Shown piece by piece: positions 17,727-25,636 of a DNA stretch of 64,000 bases; positions within the stretch are counted from its first letter, which is position 1; the number at the start of each line of letters is the position of its first letter. The notes beneath the pieces were generated by a model. It saw only the letters and a list, made by a program, of their open reading frames with translations. It made no database searches and had not been told where the DNA came from. The position numbers and the translations under genes were made by a program. The stretch is taken from NCBI GenBank assembly GCA_016716435.1, contig JADJWI010000008.1, positions 811,501-875,500 on the forward strand, given 5' to 3'. Source of the stretch: Acidobacteriota bacterium (GTDB taxonomy: Bacteria > Acidobacteriota > Blastocatellia > Pyrinomonadales > Pyrinomonadaceae).

Positions 17727-18296
17727 TTAAGAGCGATTTAACTCGCGAAACAACCAGAGTCGAGCCGACTGCCATTCGCGCACGACGGTCCGTTCGGAAA
17801 TGCCAAGTGCTTCGGCGATCTCGGCATTGCTCATCCCGCCGAAGAACCGCATCTCAACAACGCGTGCCTGCTGTTCGTCGATCGCGAAAAGCCGGTCGAG
17901 CACTTCATCGACGATCAAGATCGAATCGGCCCGCTGCTCGACCGGGATATCGACATCGTCGGCGGAAAAATGTATTGCGTGATTGCCGCGTTTTGCGGCG
18001 CCGTGATTTCGAGCATGGTCGACGAGTATTTGCCGCATCAGCCGGGCGGAAGTGCCGTAGAAATGGGCTCGGTTTTGCCATTCGATGCCGGTTTGCTTGG
18101 CAAGCCGCATGAAAGCCTCATGAACAAGCGCGGTCGGCTGGAGCGTATGATTCGGCCGCTCGCGCGACATCAAAGCCCGAGCCTGCCGCTTCAGCTCGTC
18201 ATAGACATAGGGAATCAACCGCTCGCCCGCCGCGTCGTCGCCGTTATTCCAGTCTTTCAGAATGGTAGTGATCTCCGAGATGTTCGGTTCACTCAT
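17727..18296 (-). CDS. ECF-type RNA polymerase sigma factor
   Basis: Sigma-70 family factor of the short ECF type, 189 aa from the ATG at 18296 (MSEPNISEITTILKDW); longer in-frame extensions look non-coding. Region 2 contains LVHEAFMRL and region 4 has the helix-turn-helix NAEIAEALGISERTVVREW. It belongs to the acidobacterial/planctomycetal ECF group typically coupled to Ser/Thr kinases, and the kinase gene lies just downstream. No anti-sigma gene is visible, which fits control by phosphorylation (inference). Confidence 0.92.
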   Translation of the reverse strand: MSEPNISEITTILKDWNNGDDAAGERLIPYVYDELKRQARALMSRERPNHTLQPTALVHEAFMRLAKQTGIEWQNRAHFYGTSARLMRQILVDHARNHGAAKRGNHAIHFSADDVDIPVEQRADSILIVDEVLDRLFAIDEQQARVVEMRFFGGMSNAEIAEALGISERTVVREWQSARLWLFRELNRS

Positions 18297-18419
18297 AATC
18301 GTCGATGTGTAGAGGATTTTGCGAGCATAGTAACCTATTCGCCGCCCAAAGCGAAGCAAAGGGCAATACTCAACAGCCCTAGCTTCATGAGGATCATTTG
18401 GCAAATGGGCCTGTAATAC

Positions 18420-19888
18420 TTAACTCTCTATTCGATAGTTCGGGGCTTCTTTGGTGATTATTACGTCGTGGACGTGAGATTCGCGGAGGCCGGCGGACGT
18501 CATCCGGACGAAACGGGCATTGGCTTGCAGGTCCGCGATGTCGCGGCAGCCGGTGTAACCCATTCCGGCACGAAGCCCGCCAATGAGCTGCGTTACCATC
18601 TCCGCGACGGAGCCTTTGTAAGCCACGCGGCCCTCGATGCCCTCGGGCACAAACTTCGAATCGACCGTCGTCATCTCCTGTGCGTAGCGGTCGCTTGAAC
18701 CCGCTTCATTGCACCGATCGAGCCCATCCCGCGATAGGTCTTAAAGCTGCGTCCTTGGAAAAGAATGACTTCGCCCGGGGCTTCCTCGGTACCGGCGAAA
18801 AGCGACCCGATCATTACGGTATCGGCACCGGCGGCGATCGCCTTGACCACATCGCCCGAGAACTTGACGCCGCCATCGGCGATAATGGGGACGCCCGTGC
18901 CCTTCGCGGCCTTAACTGCATTTGTAACGGCTGTTATCTGCGGCACTCCCGCACCGGTCACAACCCGCGTCGTGCAGATCGAACCCGGCCCGATGCCGAT
19001 CTTTACGGCGTCAACGCCCGCTGAGATGAGCGCCGCGGTGCCTTCCTCGGTCGCTACGTTTCCGGCGATGACCTGCATTTCGGGGAACTTCTGCTTTATC
19101 GCCTTTACGGCCTCGAGCACACGCGAGCTATGGCCGTGGGCCGTGTCAACAACAATGGCGTCAGCACGTGAGCTGACCAGAGCCGTCGCTCGTTCAAGGA
19201 AGTCGCCGGTCGCGCCGACGGCTGCCGCACAGCGAAGCCGGCCGAAGTCATCCTTTGCCGCATGAGGGAAGCGGATCGCCTTTTGAATGTCTTTCACCGT
19301 GATCAGTCCCTTGAGATGCCCGTCGCCATCAACGACAAGCAGCTTTTCAATGCGGTGCTTTTGAAGTGTGACCTTGGCGTCGTCCAGCGTTGTGCCGACC
19401 GGAACAGTGACGAGAGGCTGCGGGGTCATTACGTCCGAGACCGGGCTGTCGAACCGTGTCTCAAACCGTAGGTCCCGGTTCGTGATGATCCCGACCAGAA
19501 AGCCGTTCTCGTCGATCACCGGAACGCCGCTGATCTTGTAGCGTTCCATTATGTGAAGAGCCTCGGAAACGAGCGCATTCTTGTTGATGGTGACCGGGTC
19601 AACGATCATCCCGGACTCGCTCCGTTTGACCTTGTCGACCTCTTCGGCCTGTTCGGCGATGGAGAGATTTTTGTGGATAACGCCGATGCCGCCTTGCTGG
19701 GCAAGAGCGATGGCAAGTCCGGCCTCGGTCACCGTGTCCATTGCCGAGGAGCAAAGCGGGATGTTCAGCTCAATGCCGCGGCTGAAGCGTGTTCGGGTAT
19801 CGACCTCGCCCGGCAGTATCTCAGAATAATTGGGGACGAGCATCACGTCGTCGAATGTAAGGCCTTCTTTAATTTCGTCGATGTTCAT
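18420..19888 (-). CDS. guaB: Inosine-5'-monophosphate dehydrogenase, single-base frameshift near the C-terminus
   Basis: Converts IMP to XMP in guanine nucleotide synthesis. From 19888 the frame encodes the N-terminal barrel strand, two CBS domains, and the catalytic loop GIGPGSICTTRVVTGAG, to YRGMGSIGAMKR. It then runs out of frame and stops near 18671. The remaining 84 codons (MTTVDSKFVPEGIEGRVAYKG to the end at 18420) are intact in the next frame. Adding one C to CCC at 18700-18702 restores RGSSDRYAQEMTTVDSK, giving about 489 residues, the normal length. An essential gene is unlikely to be truly dead here, so a sequence error is the best reading. Confidence 0.93.
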
Positions 19889-19906
19889 AAAAGCTTGTTC
19901 TATTTA

Positions 19907-19933
19907 CAAAAAAGCCCGCAAGTATCTGCGGGC
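19907..19933 (-). terminator. Terminator downstream of the RodZ-like gene
   Basis: On the minus strand GCCCGCA, a 6-nt loop and TGCGGGC are followed directly by TTTTTTG. It lies between the RodZ-like gene and guaB, so the two are probably transcribed separately. Confidence 0.85.
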
Positions 19934-19992
19934 GGCGCAATCCATGTATTTTGGCGAATCGTTGTGCTTTTCGTAAGGAACGTATCGCATCT

Positions 19993-20979
19993 TTAGGGCG
20001 TCGGCGTTGCGGCCGGTGTCGTTCTGGCCAGCGGCGTTGTGCGTACGGCGGGCGTCGCCGTCCGGGCCGGTGTCGCGGTGTTTCCGCGGATAACGGGCCC
20101 AGGGCTAAGTCCCGGTGTTGTTACCGGACTCGTGCTCACGGTTGCGGTCGGAACGGCAGTCGGCGTCGGTGCGGGCGTAGTTACCGTCGGACTTGGAGTC
20201 GTCTCGCCGGGTTGAACAAACCTTCCCGCCGTGTAGATCGCCTCGGCATTCGCCTTATCTATCGTAAATGTGACCGAGCTTCCCCGAGCCGGAGCCGGAG
20301 GAGGCTCGATCGCTTTGCCGTTGAGTTTCAACGCCACCTTATCAAAAAAGCCGCGGTAATAGCTGAGCCGTACGGATTCGCTCGCAGTAATTACCTTTGG
20401 CGTACCCGCAGGAACAACCTCCGAGATCTGTTTTCCATCTACCACGGAAGTCAGGCTGATCGCTTCAGCGGTCGGTGTGAATTCGATGCGGATCTCATTA
20501 AAGCTCGGGGCCGGTGTCGGGGTCGGGACCGTTCCGGTCCGGTTTGCGTTCACATTTGTGTTCGCCGCTGGCTCGCTAGGCTGAGTCTGTAGATAATTCA
20601 GGAGAAAGAGAACTCCGCCGGTTATCAAAGCGAGGATGATGCCCGCGAAGATCAGGGTCGGGATCATCGAATTCGCAACATTATCGTCGGTTAGAACCTC
20701 GGACCTGTAAACCCGAAGTTCTTTATCTTCAAGCCCCTCGGTCTTTGTGACGATCCTCGAGTATTCCTGAACCGCTTCGTTTTCATCGAGCCCAACGAAT
20801 TTCGCGTAGGATTTAACGAAACCTTTGTTAAAAATGCCGCCGGGGAGTGGTTTGTAGTCGTCGCGCTCTATCGATTCGAGATAGAGGCTGGAGATGCGCG
20901 TTTGCTCAGCAACCTCGCCGATCGATAAACCTCGCTCCTCGCGAGCCTCTCGCAGTTTTTCACCAAGGGTTTGAGACAT
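19993..20979 (-). CDS. RodZ-like helix-turn-helix membrane protein
   Basis: The 328-aa product has an N-terminal Cro-like HTH (EKLREAREERGLSIGEVAEQT, with YLESIERDDYKPLPGG), one transmembrane helix at about 107-132, and a periplasmic beta domain of the DUF4115 type (IRIEFTPTAEAISLTSVVDG). The Thr/Pro/Ala-rich tail has TPTP repeats. RodZ proteins link MreB to the envelope and set cell shape. The length and architecture fit, but other HTH-DUF4115 proteins exist, so no symbol is given. It diverges from the BMC gene. Confidence 0.85.
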   Translation of the reverse strand: MSQTLGEKLREAREERGLSIGEVAEQTRISSLYLESIERDDYKPLPGGIFNKGFVKSYAKFVGLDENEAVQEYSRIVTKTEGLEDKELRVYRSEVLTDDNVANSMIPTLIFAGIILALITGGVLFLLNYLQTQPSEPAANTNVNANRTGTVPTPTPAPSFNEIRIEFTPTAEAISLTSVVDGKQISEVVPAGTPKVITASESVRLSYYRGFFDKVALKLNGKAIEPPPAPARGSSVTFTIDKANAEAIYTAGRFVQPGETTPSPTVTTPAPTPTAVPTATVSTSPVTTPGLSPGPVIRGNTATPARTATPAVRTTPLARTTPAATPTP

Positions 20980-21203
20980 TTCTATGATCGGTAAGCCGTT
21001 CCAGAGCCATTCACCACCAACATTTCCGTAAACTTGAAATATAGCCCTGAAAACAAGGCTGTGTCAATCGGAAGGCCTATTTGAGCTTTCGGCTCGGTTG
21101 CTTGATTATTCCGAGCTACGCGTGATACGTTTACACATTGATCATCAACGGCATGCGGGCCGCGACGGCCGCACTGCCACAAACACTACAGGGAGCTAGA
21201 TCG

Positions 21204-21578
21204 ATGAGTTTAGAGGCACTAGGAATGGTCGAGACCAAAGGTTTTGTCGGCGGCGTTGAAGCCGCGGACGCCATGGTCAAGGCCGCAAATGTTCAACTGG
21301 TCGGCAAAGAGTATATCGGCGCCGGTTATGTGACGATCTTCGTCCGCGGCGACGTCGGTGCGGTCAAAGCTGCGACCGATGCCGGTGCCGCAGCGGCACG
21401 ACGCGTCGGCGAGCTTATCAGCGTCCACGTTATTCCGCGGCCTCATCAGGAGGTCGAGCGTGTCATCCCGAATGGCGGTAAGGTCGGCTACAGCCCGGAT
21501 GAAAAGGCTCTGCAGGGCGGCGGAAAGCAGATCGCTTCCGGCTCGGAAAACGACAGCAGCAAGCTGAAGTCCAAGTAA
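21204..21578 (+). CDS. Bacterial microcompartment shell protein (BMC-H)
   Basis: Hexamer-forming shell protein. The start at MSLEALGMVETKGFVGG is supported by GGGAG 9 bp upstream; a start at 21138 would add a non-conserved leader. The BMC fold is clear: EAADAMVKAANVQLVG, pore loop KEYIGAGYVTIFVRGDVGAV and ATDAGAAAARRVGELISVHVIPRPH. At 124 aa it exceeds the usual 90-100 through a polar C-terminal tail. It lies 35 bp before a CoA-acylating aldehyde dehydrogenase, so both probably form or associate with a shell. No BMC-P or BMC-T gene lies in this window. Confidence 0.93.
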   Translation: MSLEALGMVETKGFVGGVEAADAMVKAANVQLVGKEYIGAGYVTIFVRGDVGAVKAATDAGAAAARRVGELISVHVIPRPHQEVERVIPNGGKVGYSPDEKALQGGGKQIASGSENDSSKLKSK

Positions 21579-21613
21579 TTACTAGCTCCGGCTCTCTCCG
21601 GTAACGGCTGTCC

Positions 21614-23359
21614 ATGGGCGATAAAGATCTTGTAGCTCAACAAGAGGCCCGCGACGCGGTCGAATCAGCTCACATAGCCTGGCAGAAGCTAGCCGCTTTT
21701 GACCAGGCTAAAGTTGACGCCATCTGCGACGCGATGTCCGCGGCCGCCCTTCGTGAAGCGGGACGGCTAGGTACACTCGCGCACGAAGAGACGGGCTTTG
21801 GCCGGCCCGAGGACAAGCGGGAAAAGAACCGCTTCGCCGCCGAGGACGTTTGGAACCACTTCAAAACGCTTAAGACCGTCGGCGTTGTTGCCGACCATGG
21901 CGACATTGTTGAGATCGCATCGCCCCGCGGCGTTGTCGCTGCGATCATCCCGTCCACAAATCCGACCTCGACCGCGATCTTCAAGATAATCATCGCCATC
22001 AAGGCTCGCAATTCCGTTGTGCTTTCACCGCACCCTTCGGCCGCACGCTGTATTGCTGAAACGACCCGCGTGATGCGTGAGGCGGCTATCGCAAATGGCC
22101 TACCTGCCGAGGCGATACACTGCCTTGAGAACTCGACCATCGAAGGAACTGAGGCGCTGATGCAGCACAAGCGTACGGCTGTGATCCTTGCGACCGGCGG
22201 CATCGGGCTTGTCCGTGCGGCATATTCGTCGGGCAAACCGGCATTTGGTGTCGGGCCCGGAAACGTGCCGGTTTACGTAGACTCTTCGGCAGATATCAAA
22301 AAGGCGGTCGCAGACATCCTGACCGGAACTTGCTTTGATAACGGCACCATTTGTGCGTCGGAGCAGTCGGTCGTGGTCGATCGGTCGGTTGCCGATACGG
22401 TTCGTGCGGAATTCACAGCTCAAGGCGGGCATTTCCTAGATCGAACTTCCGCCGATGCGGTCGGAAAGATTTTGCTTACGCCACAGCGCACTCTGAATGC
22501 GGCGATTGTCGGCAAGTCGGCGGCACATATTGCCGAGCTCGCGGGCATTTCAATTCCGCAGGGAGTTCGCTGCCTGCTCGCCGATTGTGACGGTGTCGGC
22601 CGCGATCATCCGTGGTCGATCGAGAAGCTTTCGCCGACGCTCGCATTCTTCGTGGTTGACGGTGCCGAGGCCGCCGCCGCTCGTTGTCGCGAGATACTTC
22701 AGTTCGGCGGAATGGGACATACGGCGGGAATGCACTCGCGCGACCGAGCGGCCGCGATCCGCTTTGGCGAGCTTATGCCGGCCTCGCGTGTCATTATCAA
22801 TTCGCCGACAACGCACGGTGCGATCGGGCTCTCGACCGGGCTGCCGCCGTCGATGACGCTCGGCTGCGGATCATGGGGCGGAAACGTCACCTCGGACAAC
22901 GTGTCGCCGGTGCATTTGATCGACATCAAACGCGTCGCCTTTGAAACAAAACCGGTCAATCGGCCGGCCGCGTCGTCGGCTCCGGCAAGAGCAGTCGCCC
23001 CAACGCCTTCGCGAACGGTCAACCGCGATGCGATAGCGACATTGGTCGATTCATTTCTAAAGGATAAGCTCGCGAGTGTTCCCGCAGAACCTGAACCGCC
23101 GCCGGCTCCGATAATGCCGAAGCCCGAACCGCCAAAACCGGTAGCGGCCCCGGAAAGTCCGGTCCGGACAATAATTCACGAACTCCGCCCGACGCAGGAA
23201 GGCGAGACTAAGTCGCGGGTCGCCGTCGACTTCGTCAGCGAGGCGGACGTCCGGATGGCGGTCGATAAGGGCGAGAAGATATTCATTAACAGCAAGACCA
23301 TCATTACCCCGGCGGCTCGTGACCTCGGGGGAGAAAAGGACGTCTTTGCCCGCGTATAG
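21614..23359 (+). CDS. CoA-acylating aldehyde dehydrogenase (EutE/PduP-like) with BMC-type C-terminal extension
   Basis: Oxidises an aldehyde to its acyl-CoA. Residues 1-445 form the dehydrogenase, with the catalytic Cys247 in FDNGTICASEQ and the GPGNVP segment. After it come a short amphipathic helix (RDAIATLVDSFLKDKLA, about 471-487) that resembles an encapsulation peptide, a Pro-rich linker (about 490-515), and a terminal segment (about 541-570, SEADVRMAVDKGEKIF then IITPAARDLG). That segment resembles the N-terminus of EutQ. The order with the BMC-H gene argues for a microcompartment enzyme. Substrate unknown. Confidence 0.92.
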   Translation: MGDKDLVAQQEARDAVESAHIAWQKLAAFDQAKVDAICDAMSAAALREAGRLGTLAHEETGFGRPEDKREKNRFAAEDVWNHFKTLKTVGVVADHGDIVEIASPRGVVAAIIPSTNPTSTAIFKIIIAIKARNSVVLSPHPSAARCIAETTRVMREAAIANGLPAEAIHCLENSTIEGTEALMQHKRTAVILATGGIGLVRAAYSSGKPAFGVGPGNVPVYVDSSADIKKAVADILTGTCFDNGTICASEQSVVVDRSVADTVRAEFTAQGGHFLDRTSADAVGKILLTPQRTLNAAIVGKSAAHIAELAGISIPQGVRCLLADCDGVGRDHPWSIEKLSPTLAFFVVDGAEAAAARCREILQFGGMGHTAGMHSRDRAAAIRFGELMPASRVIINSPTTHGAIGLSTGLPPSMTLGCGSWGGNVTSDNVSPVHLIDIKRVAFETKPVNRPAASSAPARAVAPTPSRTVNRDAIATLVDSFLKDKLASVPAEPEPPPAPIMPKPEPPKPVAAPESPVRTIIHELRPTQEGETKSRVAVDFVSEADVRMAVDKGEKIFINSKTIITPAARDLGGEKDVFARV

Positions 23360-23366
23360 ATTTTTG

Positions 23367-23999
23367 ATGCTGCGGATCGCAATATTTACCTTGGTCGCTA
23401 TGCTTTCGCTCTGCTCGTTAGCATTGGCCCAAGCGCCCGAGGCCGAGAGCGAACCCGCGACGAAAACTATCGGTTTTTTGATTGATAATTCAGGGACCTT
23501 TCGGCGGATGCTCGATCGATCGATTCGCATCGCGTCCGGTGTTGCTGTGGGCTTGCCGGAAGGCTCGGCCGGGTTTTTGATAACCTACACCGACCCCGAA
23601 AACGTTTATCTGAGGCAGGACCTGACGAACGACCGGGAAATGCTTGCGGGAGAGATCGAGAATATTTTTGTGCGGCCGGGCCGAACGGCGGTTTGGGATG
23701 CACTCCGGGTCGCGGCAGATCATTTTCGAAGACACACGCCCGCCGGCGGCCGGACGCTTATCGTTTTTACTGATGGCGACGAACTCGGCAGCGTCTCAAA
23801 ACCCGATCAAGTGATCAAGGACCTGCAAGAACTTAACGTGACGGTCATTGCTATTGGGCTCGCCGAGCGGCGGGTGAATGAAAAAATGCTCGACCGAGTG
23901 GTTCGCGAGACCGGCGGACTTAAGATCCTTCCTCATATGGGCAGCGATCTGCGATCGGTCTCAGAAGAGATATTGTCTCGAATTCGTGATGGAAACTAG
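23367..23999 (+). CDS. Exported VWA-domain protein
   Basis: The 211-aa product starts at MLRIAIFTLVAML (ATG 23367, 7 bp after the aldehyde dehydrogenase stop), with a signal peptide ending near ALAQA. The single VWA domain has an N-terminal metal-site motif DNSGT (DxSxT rather than DxSxS) and TDGDE later. It overlaps the next gene by 11 bp, so translation is probably coupled. It is shorter than the two VWA proteins at 24.5 and 25.6 kb. Function unknown. Confidence 0.85.
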   Translation: MLRIAIFTLVAMLSLCSLALAQAPEAESEPATKTIGFLIDNSGTFRRMLDRSIRIASGVAVGLPEGSAGFLITYTDPENVYLRQDLTNDREMLAGEIENIFVRPGRTAVWDALRVAADHFRRHTPAGGRTLIVFTDGDELGSVSKPDQVIKDLQELNVTVIAIGLAERRVNEKMLDRVVRETGGLKILPHMGSDLRSVSEEILSRIRDGN

Positions 24000-24390
24000 C
24001 ACGGTGGAAAACCGTCCAACACAATCGGTCTGCCCTTCATGTTCTGTCGAGATCCGCGACGGCGCAATGTTCTGCTATAACTGCGGCACCGCGACGCCAG
24101 CAGCGGACGAGACAGAATTCCTCGAGGCAGCAGTTGCCGAGGCCGACACTGAGGCGAAGGTCATCGAGGAAAAGCAGGCCGAGACGAAAGATCCCTGGAG
24201 CGTCAGCGCTCCTATCGAATCACGGCCCATAGCCACTCCGAAGAAGCGGCGCGAAAAACGCCGGCACTCAAAACCACAGGCCGTTGAGATCGTTCCGCGG
24301 AGCGGCCCGCAATGGCAGTTTGTCATCGCGACCGCAGTGCTCTTCGTAATCGGCTTCGTGGTGATCCTTCTGGCTCTCTATTTCAAGTAG
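23989..24390 (+). CDS. Zinc-ribbon membrane protein
   Basis: The 133-aa product begins at ATG 23989 inside the end of the VWA gene. The N-terminus has a double-Cys zinc ribbon (CPSC and CYNC, about residues 15-33), a charged Glu-rich and then Arg/Lys-rich middle, and one C-terminal transmembrane helix (about 110-132) ending LYFK. Zinc-ribbon plus tail-anchor proteins of this kind are common and poorly defined. A role with its VWA neighbour is likely from the overlap. Confidence 0.8.
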   Translation: METSTVENRPTQSVCPSCSVEIRDGAMFCYNCGTATPAADETEFLEAAVAEADTEAKVIEEKQAETKDPWSVSAPIESRPIATPKKRREKRRHSKPQAVEIVPRSGPQWQFVIATAVLFVIGFVVILLALYFK

Positions 24391-24397
24391 GCCTTAA

Positions 24398-24499
24398 ATG
24401 GAGATCGCAATACTCATCTTCTTCGCCGCCATTTTAGGCGTTGCCGCGTTTGTCATCATCGGCGTATTGATACTTCTCTACCTCAGAAAGCGCAAATGA
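24398..24499 (+). CDS. 33-residue single-helix membrane peptide
   Basis: A short frame 8 bp after the zinc-ribbon gene encodes 33 residues: MEIA, then an uninterrupted hydrophobic helix, then YLRKRK. The positive-inside end predicts an N-out, C-in orientation. It has its own ATG and is followed at once by a hairpin. The position and clean topology make it a believable small gene, but 33 codons could arise by chance. Confidence 0.5.
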   Translation: MEIAILIFFAAILGVAAFVIIGVLILLYLRKRK

Positions 24500-24502
24500 A
24501 AA

Positions 24503-24530
24503 CGGCCGCTCGATCGGCGGCCGCATTTCA
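24503..24530 (+). terminator. GC-rich hairpin, probable terminator
   Basis: CGGCCGC (24503-24509) pairs with GCGGCCG (24517-24523) followed by CATTTC. A hairpin built from the same GCGGCCGCATTT edge recurs before fmt at 60.1 kb. The T-run is weak. Confidence 0.55.
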
Positions 24531-24547
24531 GATCAATAACATTCGTT

Positions 24548-25621
24548 CTAGTTTCTTTGCAGTGTGGGGGCATTGCCTGTTGGCGTTGCGTACCTTCCGG
24601 TGCGGGTGACCGCGATCCGCCGTTCGCGATTCGGCCCGTCTTTGATCACAACCCGAATATTGCGAAAGGTGCCGTCGGTCGTCTCGTTGGTCGGGGCATA
24701 GCCGATCGAATACTGCATTCGCATCTCGTTCGAAATGGATGCCGCGATCTCATTCAGTTCGTTAACGCTCGCCGGAAAATATGCCCGGCCGCCGGTCTCT
24801 GTCGCGAGTTTGGTCAAAAGATTCTTCGCACGGTTATACGGGCTGCGGCGAATAAATCCACCTTCTTTCGGAAGCTCATCGAGAAAACCGATGGTGTAGA
24901 TCTGCACGTCAAGCTCTTTGAGCAATTCGAAAAGCTGCTCCTCCTTAAAATAACTGTCGCGATCCTCGCCGTCCGAAACCACGATCAATGCCCGGCGCTT
25001 TCGTTCGTTCGGCCCGAGGCTTTTGTCGTGTTCGTTCACATTCTCCGCGGCGAGATAAACGGCATCGATGATCGCCGTCTGCCCGCCCTCGGTGTAGAGA
25101 TCGTCGAGCGTTTCGCCAAGGTATGTCTTATTGGTTGTAAAGGGCTGCTTGACCTCGATCTTAGCCGAGCTGACAAAGCGGATGATCGACGTCTCGTCTT
25201 CTGGGCGGTTTGCGTTGACCAAGATCTTGCCCGCTTCAATGACCTTTTCGATCTGCTGACGAAGCGAATTCGAGTTGTCGATCACCAGCGAGTAGTTGGT
25301 CGGGACCTCCGAACGCGAGAAAAACTCGATCTGCTGCGGCTGGTTATCCTCAAAGATCGTGAAATCCGATTGTGAGAGGTTGCTGATCGGGCGGTTGTTT
25401 CTGTCGACAACGCGGACGTTTAGATTGACGAGTTCGGTCTCGATCTTGATCGGCTCTTCATCGTCTATCGTTGGTGAGGGGGTCGGCGTTGGAGTTGCGG
25501 CACTATTTACTGTCCGCTCGCGGCTCGTGTCCTGAGCCGCTGCCCGATCGGCAAAATAAACACCCGCCGATATGAAACACATCGACGCAAGTAAAGTGCT
25601 GAAAAGCTTGAACTTATTCAT
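24548..25621 (-). CDS. Exported VWA-domain protein (acidobacterial VWFA-related type)
   Basis: The 357-aa product has a signal sequence, a Thr/Pro-rich linker (ATPTPTPSPT), a beta-domain (LNVRVVDRNNRPISNLSQSDFTIFEDN) and a VWA domain with MIDAS-type IDNSNS and VSDGED. The preceding FTIFEDNQPQQIEFFS segment is characteristic of the family found many times in acidobacterial genomes. It lies 15 bp downstream of a paralogue (25637-26635), clearly co-transcribed. Probably a periplasmic or surface adhesion or scaffold protein; function is not known. Confidence 0.88.
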   Translation of the reverse strand: MNKFKLFSTLLASMCFISAGVYFADRAAAQDTSRERTVNSAATPTPTPSPTIDDEEPIKIETELVNLNVRVVDRNNRPISNLSQSDFTIFEDNQPQQIEFFSRSEVPTNYSLVIDNSNSLRQQIEKVIEAGKILVNANRPEDETSIIRFVSSAKIEVKQPFTTNKTYLGETLDDLYTEGGQTAIIDAVYLAAENVNEHDKSLGPNERKRRALIVVSDGEDRDSYFKEEQLFELLKELDVQIYTIGFLDELPKEGGFIRRSPYNRAKNLLTKLATETGGRAYFPASVNELNEIAASISNEMRMQYSIGYAPTNETTDGTFRNIRVVIKDGPNRERRIAVTRTGRYATPTGNAPTLQRN

Positions 25622-25636
25622 CGTATCGATCCCGCC

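Noticed and set aside
18420..19888. guaB as a true pseudogene
   Set aside because: Both halves are fully conserved and a single homopolymer base restores them, and three other genes show the same kind of break.
21138..21203. Longer start for the BMC-H gene
   Set aside because: The extra 22 residues are not part of the BMC fold, and a clear GGGAG site precedes the ATG at 21204.
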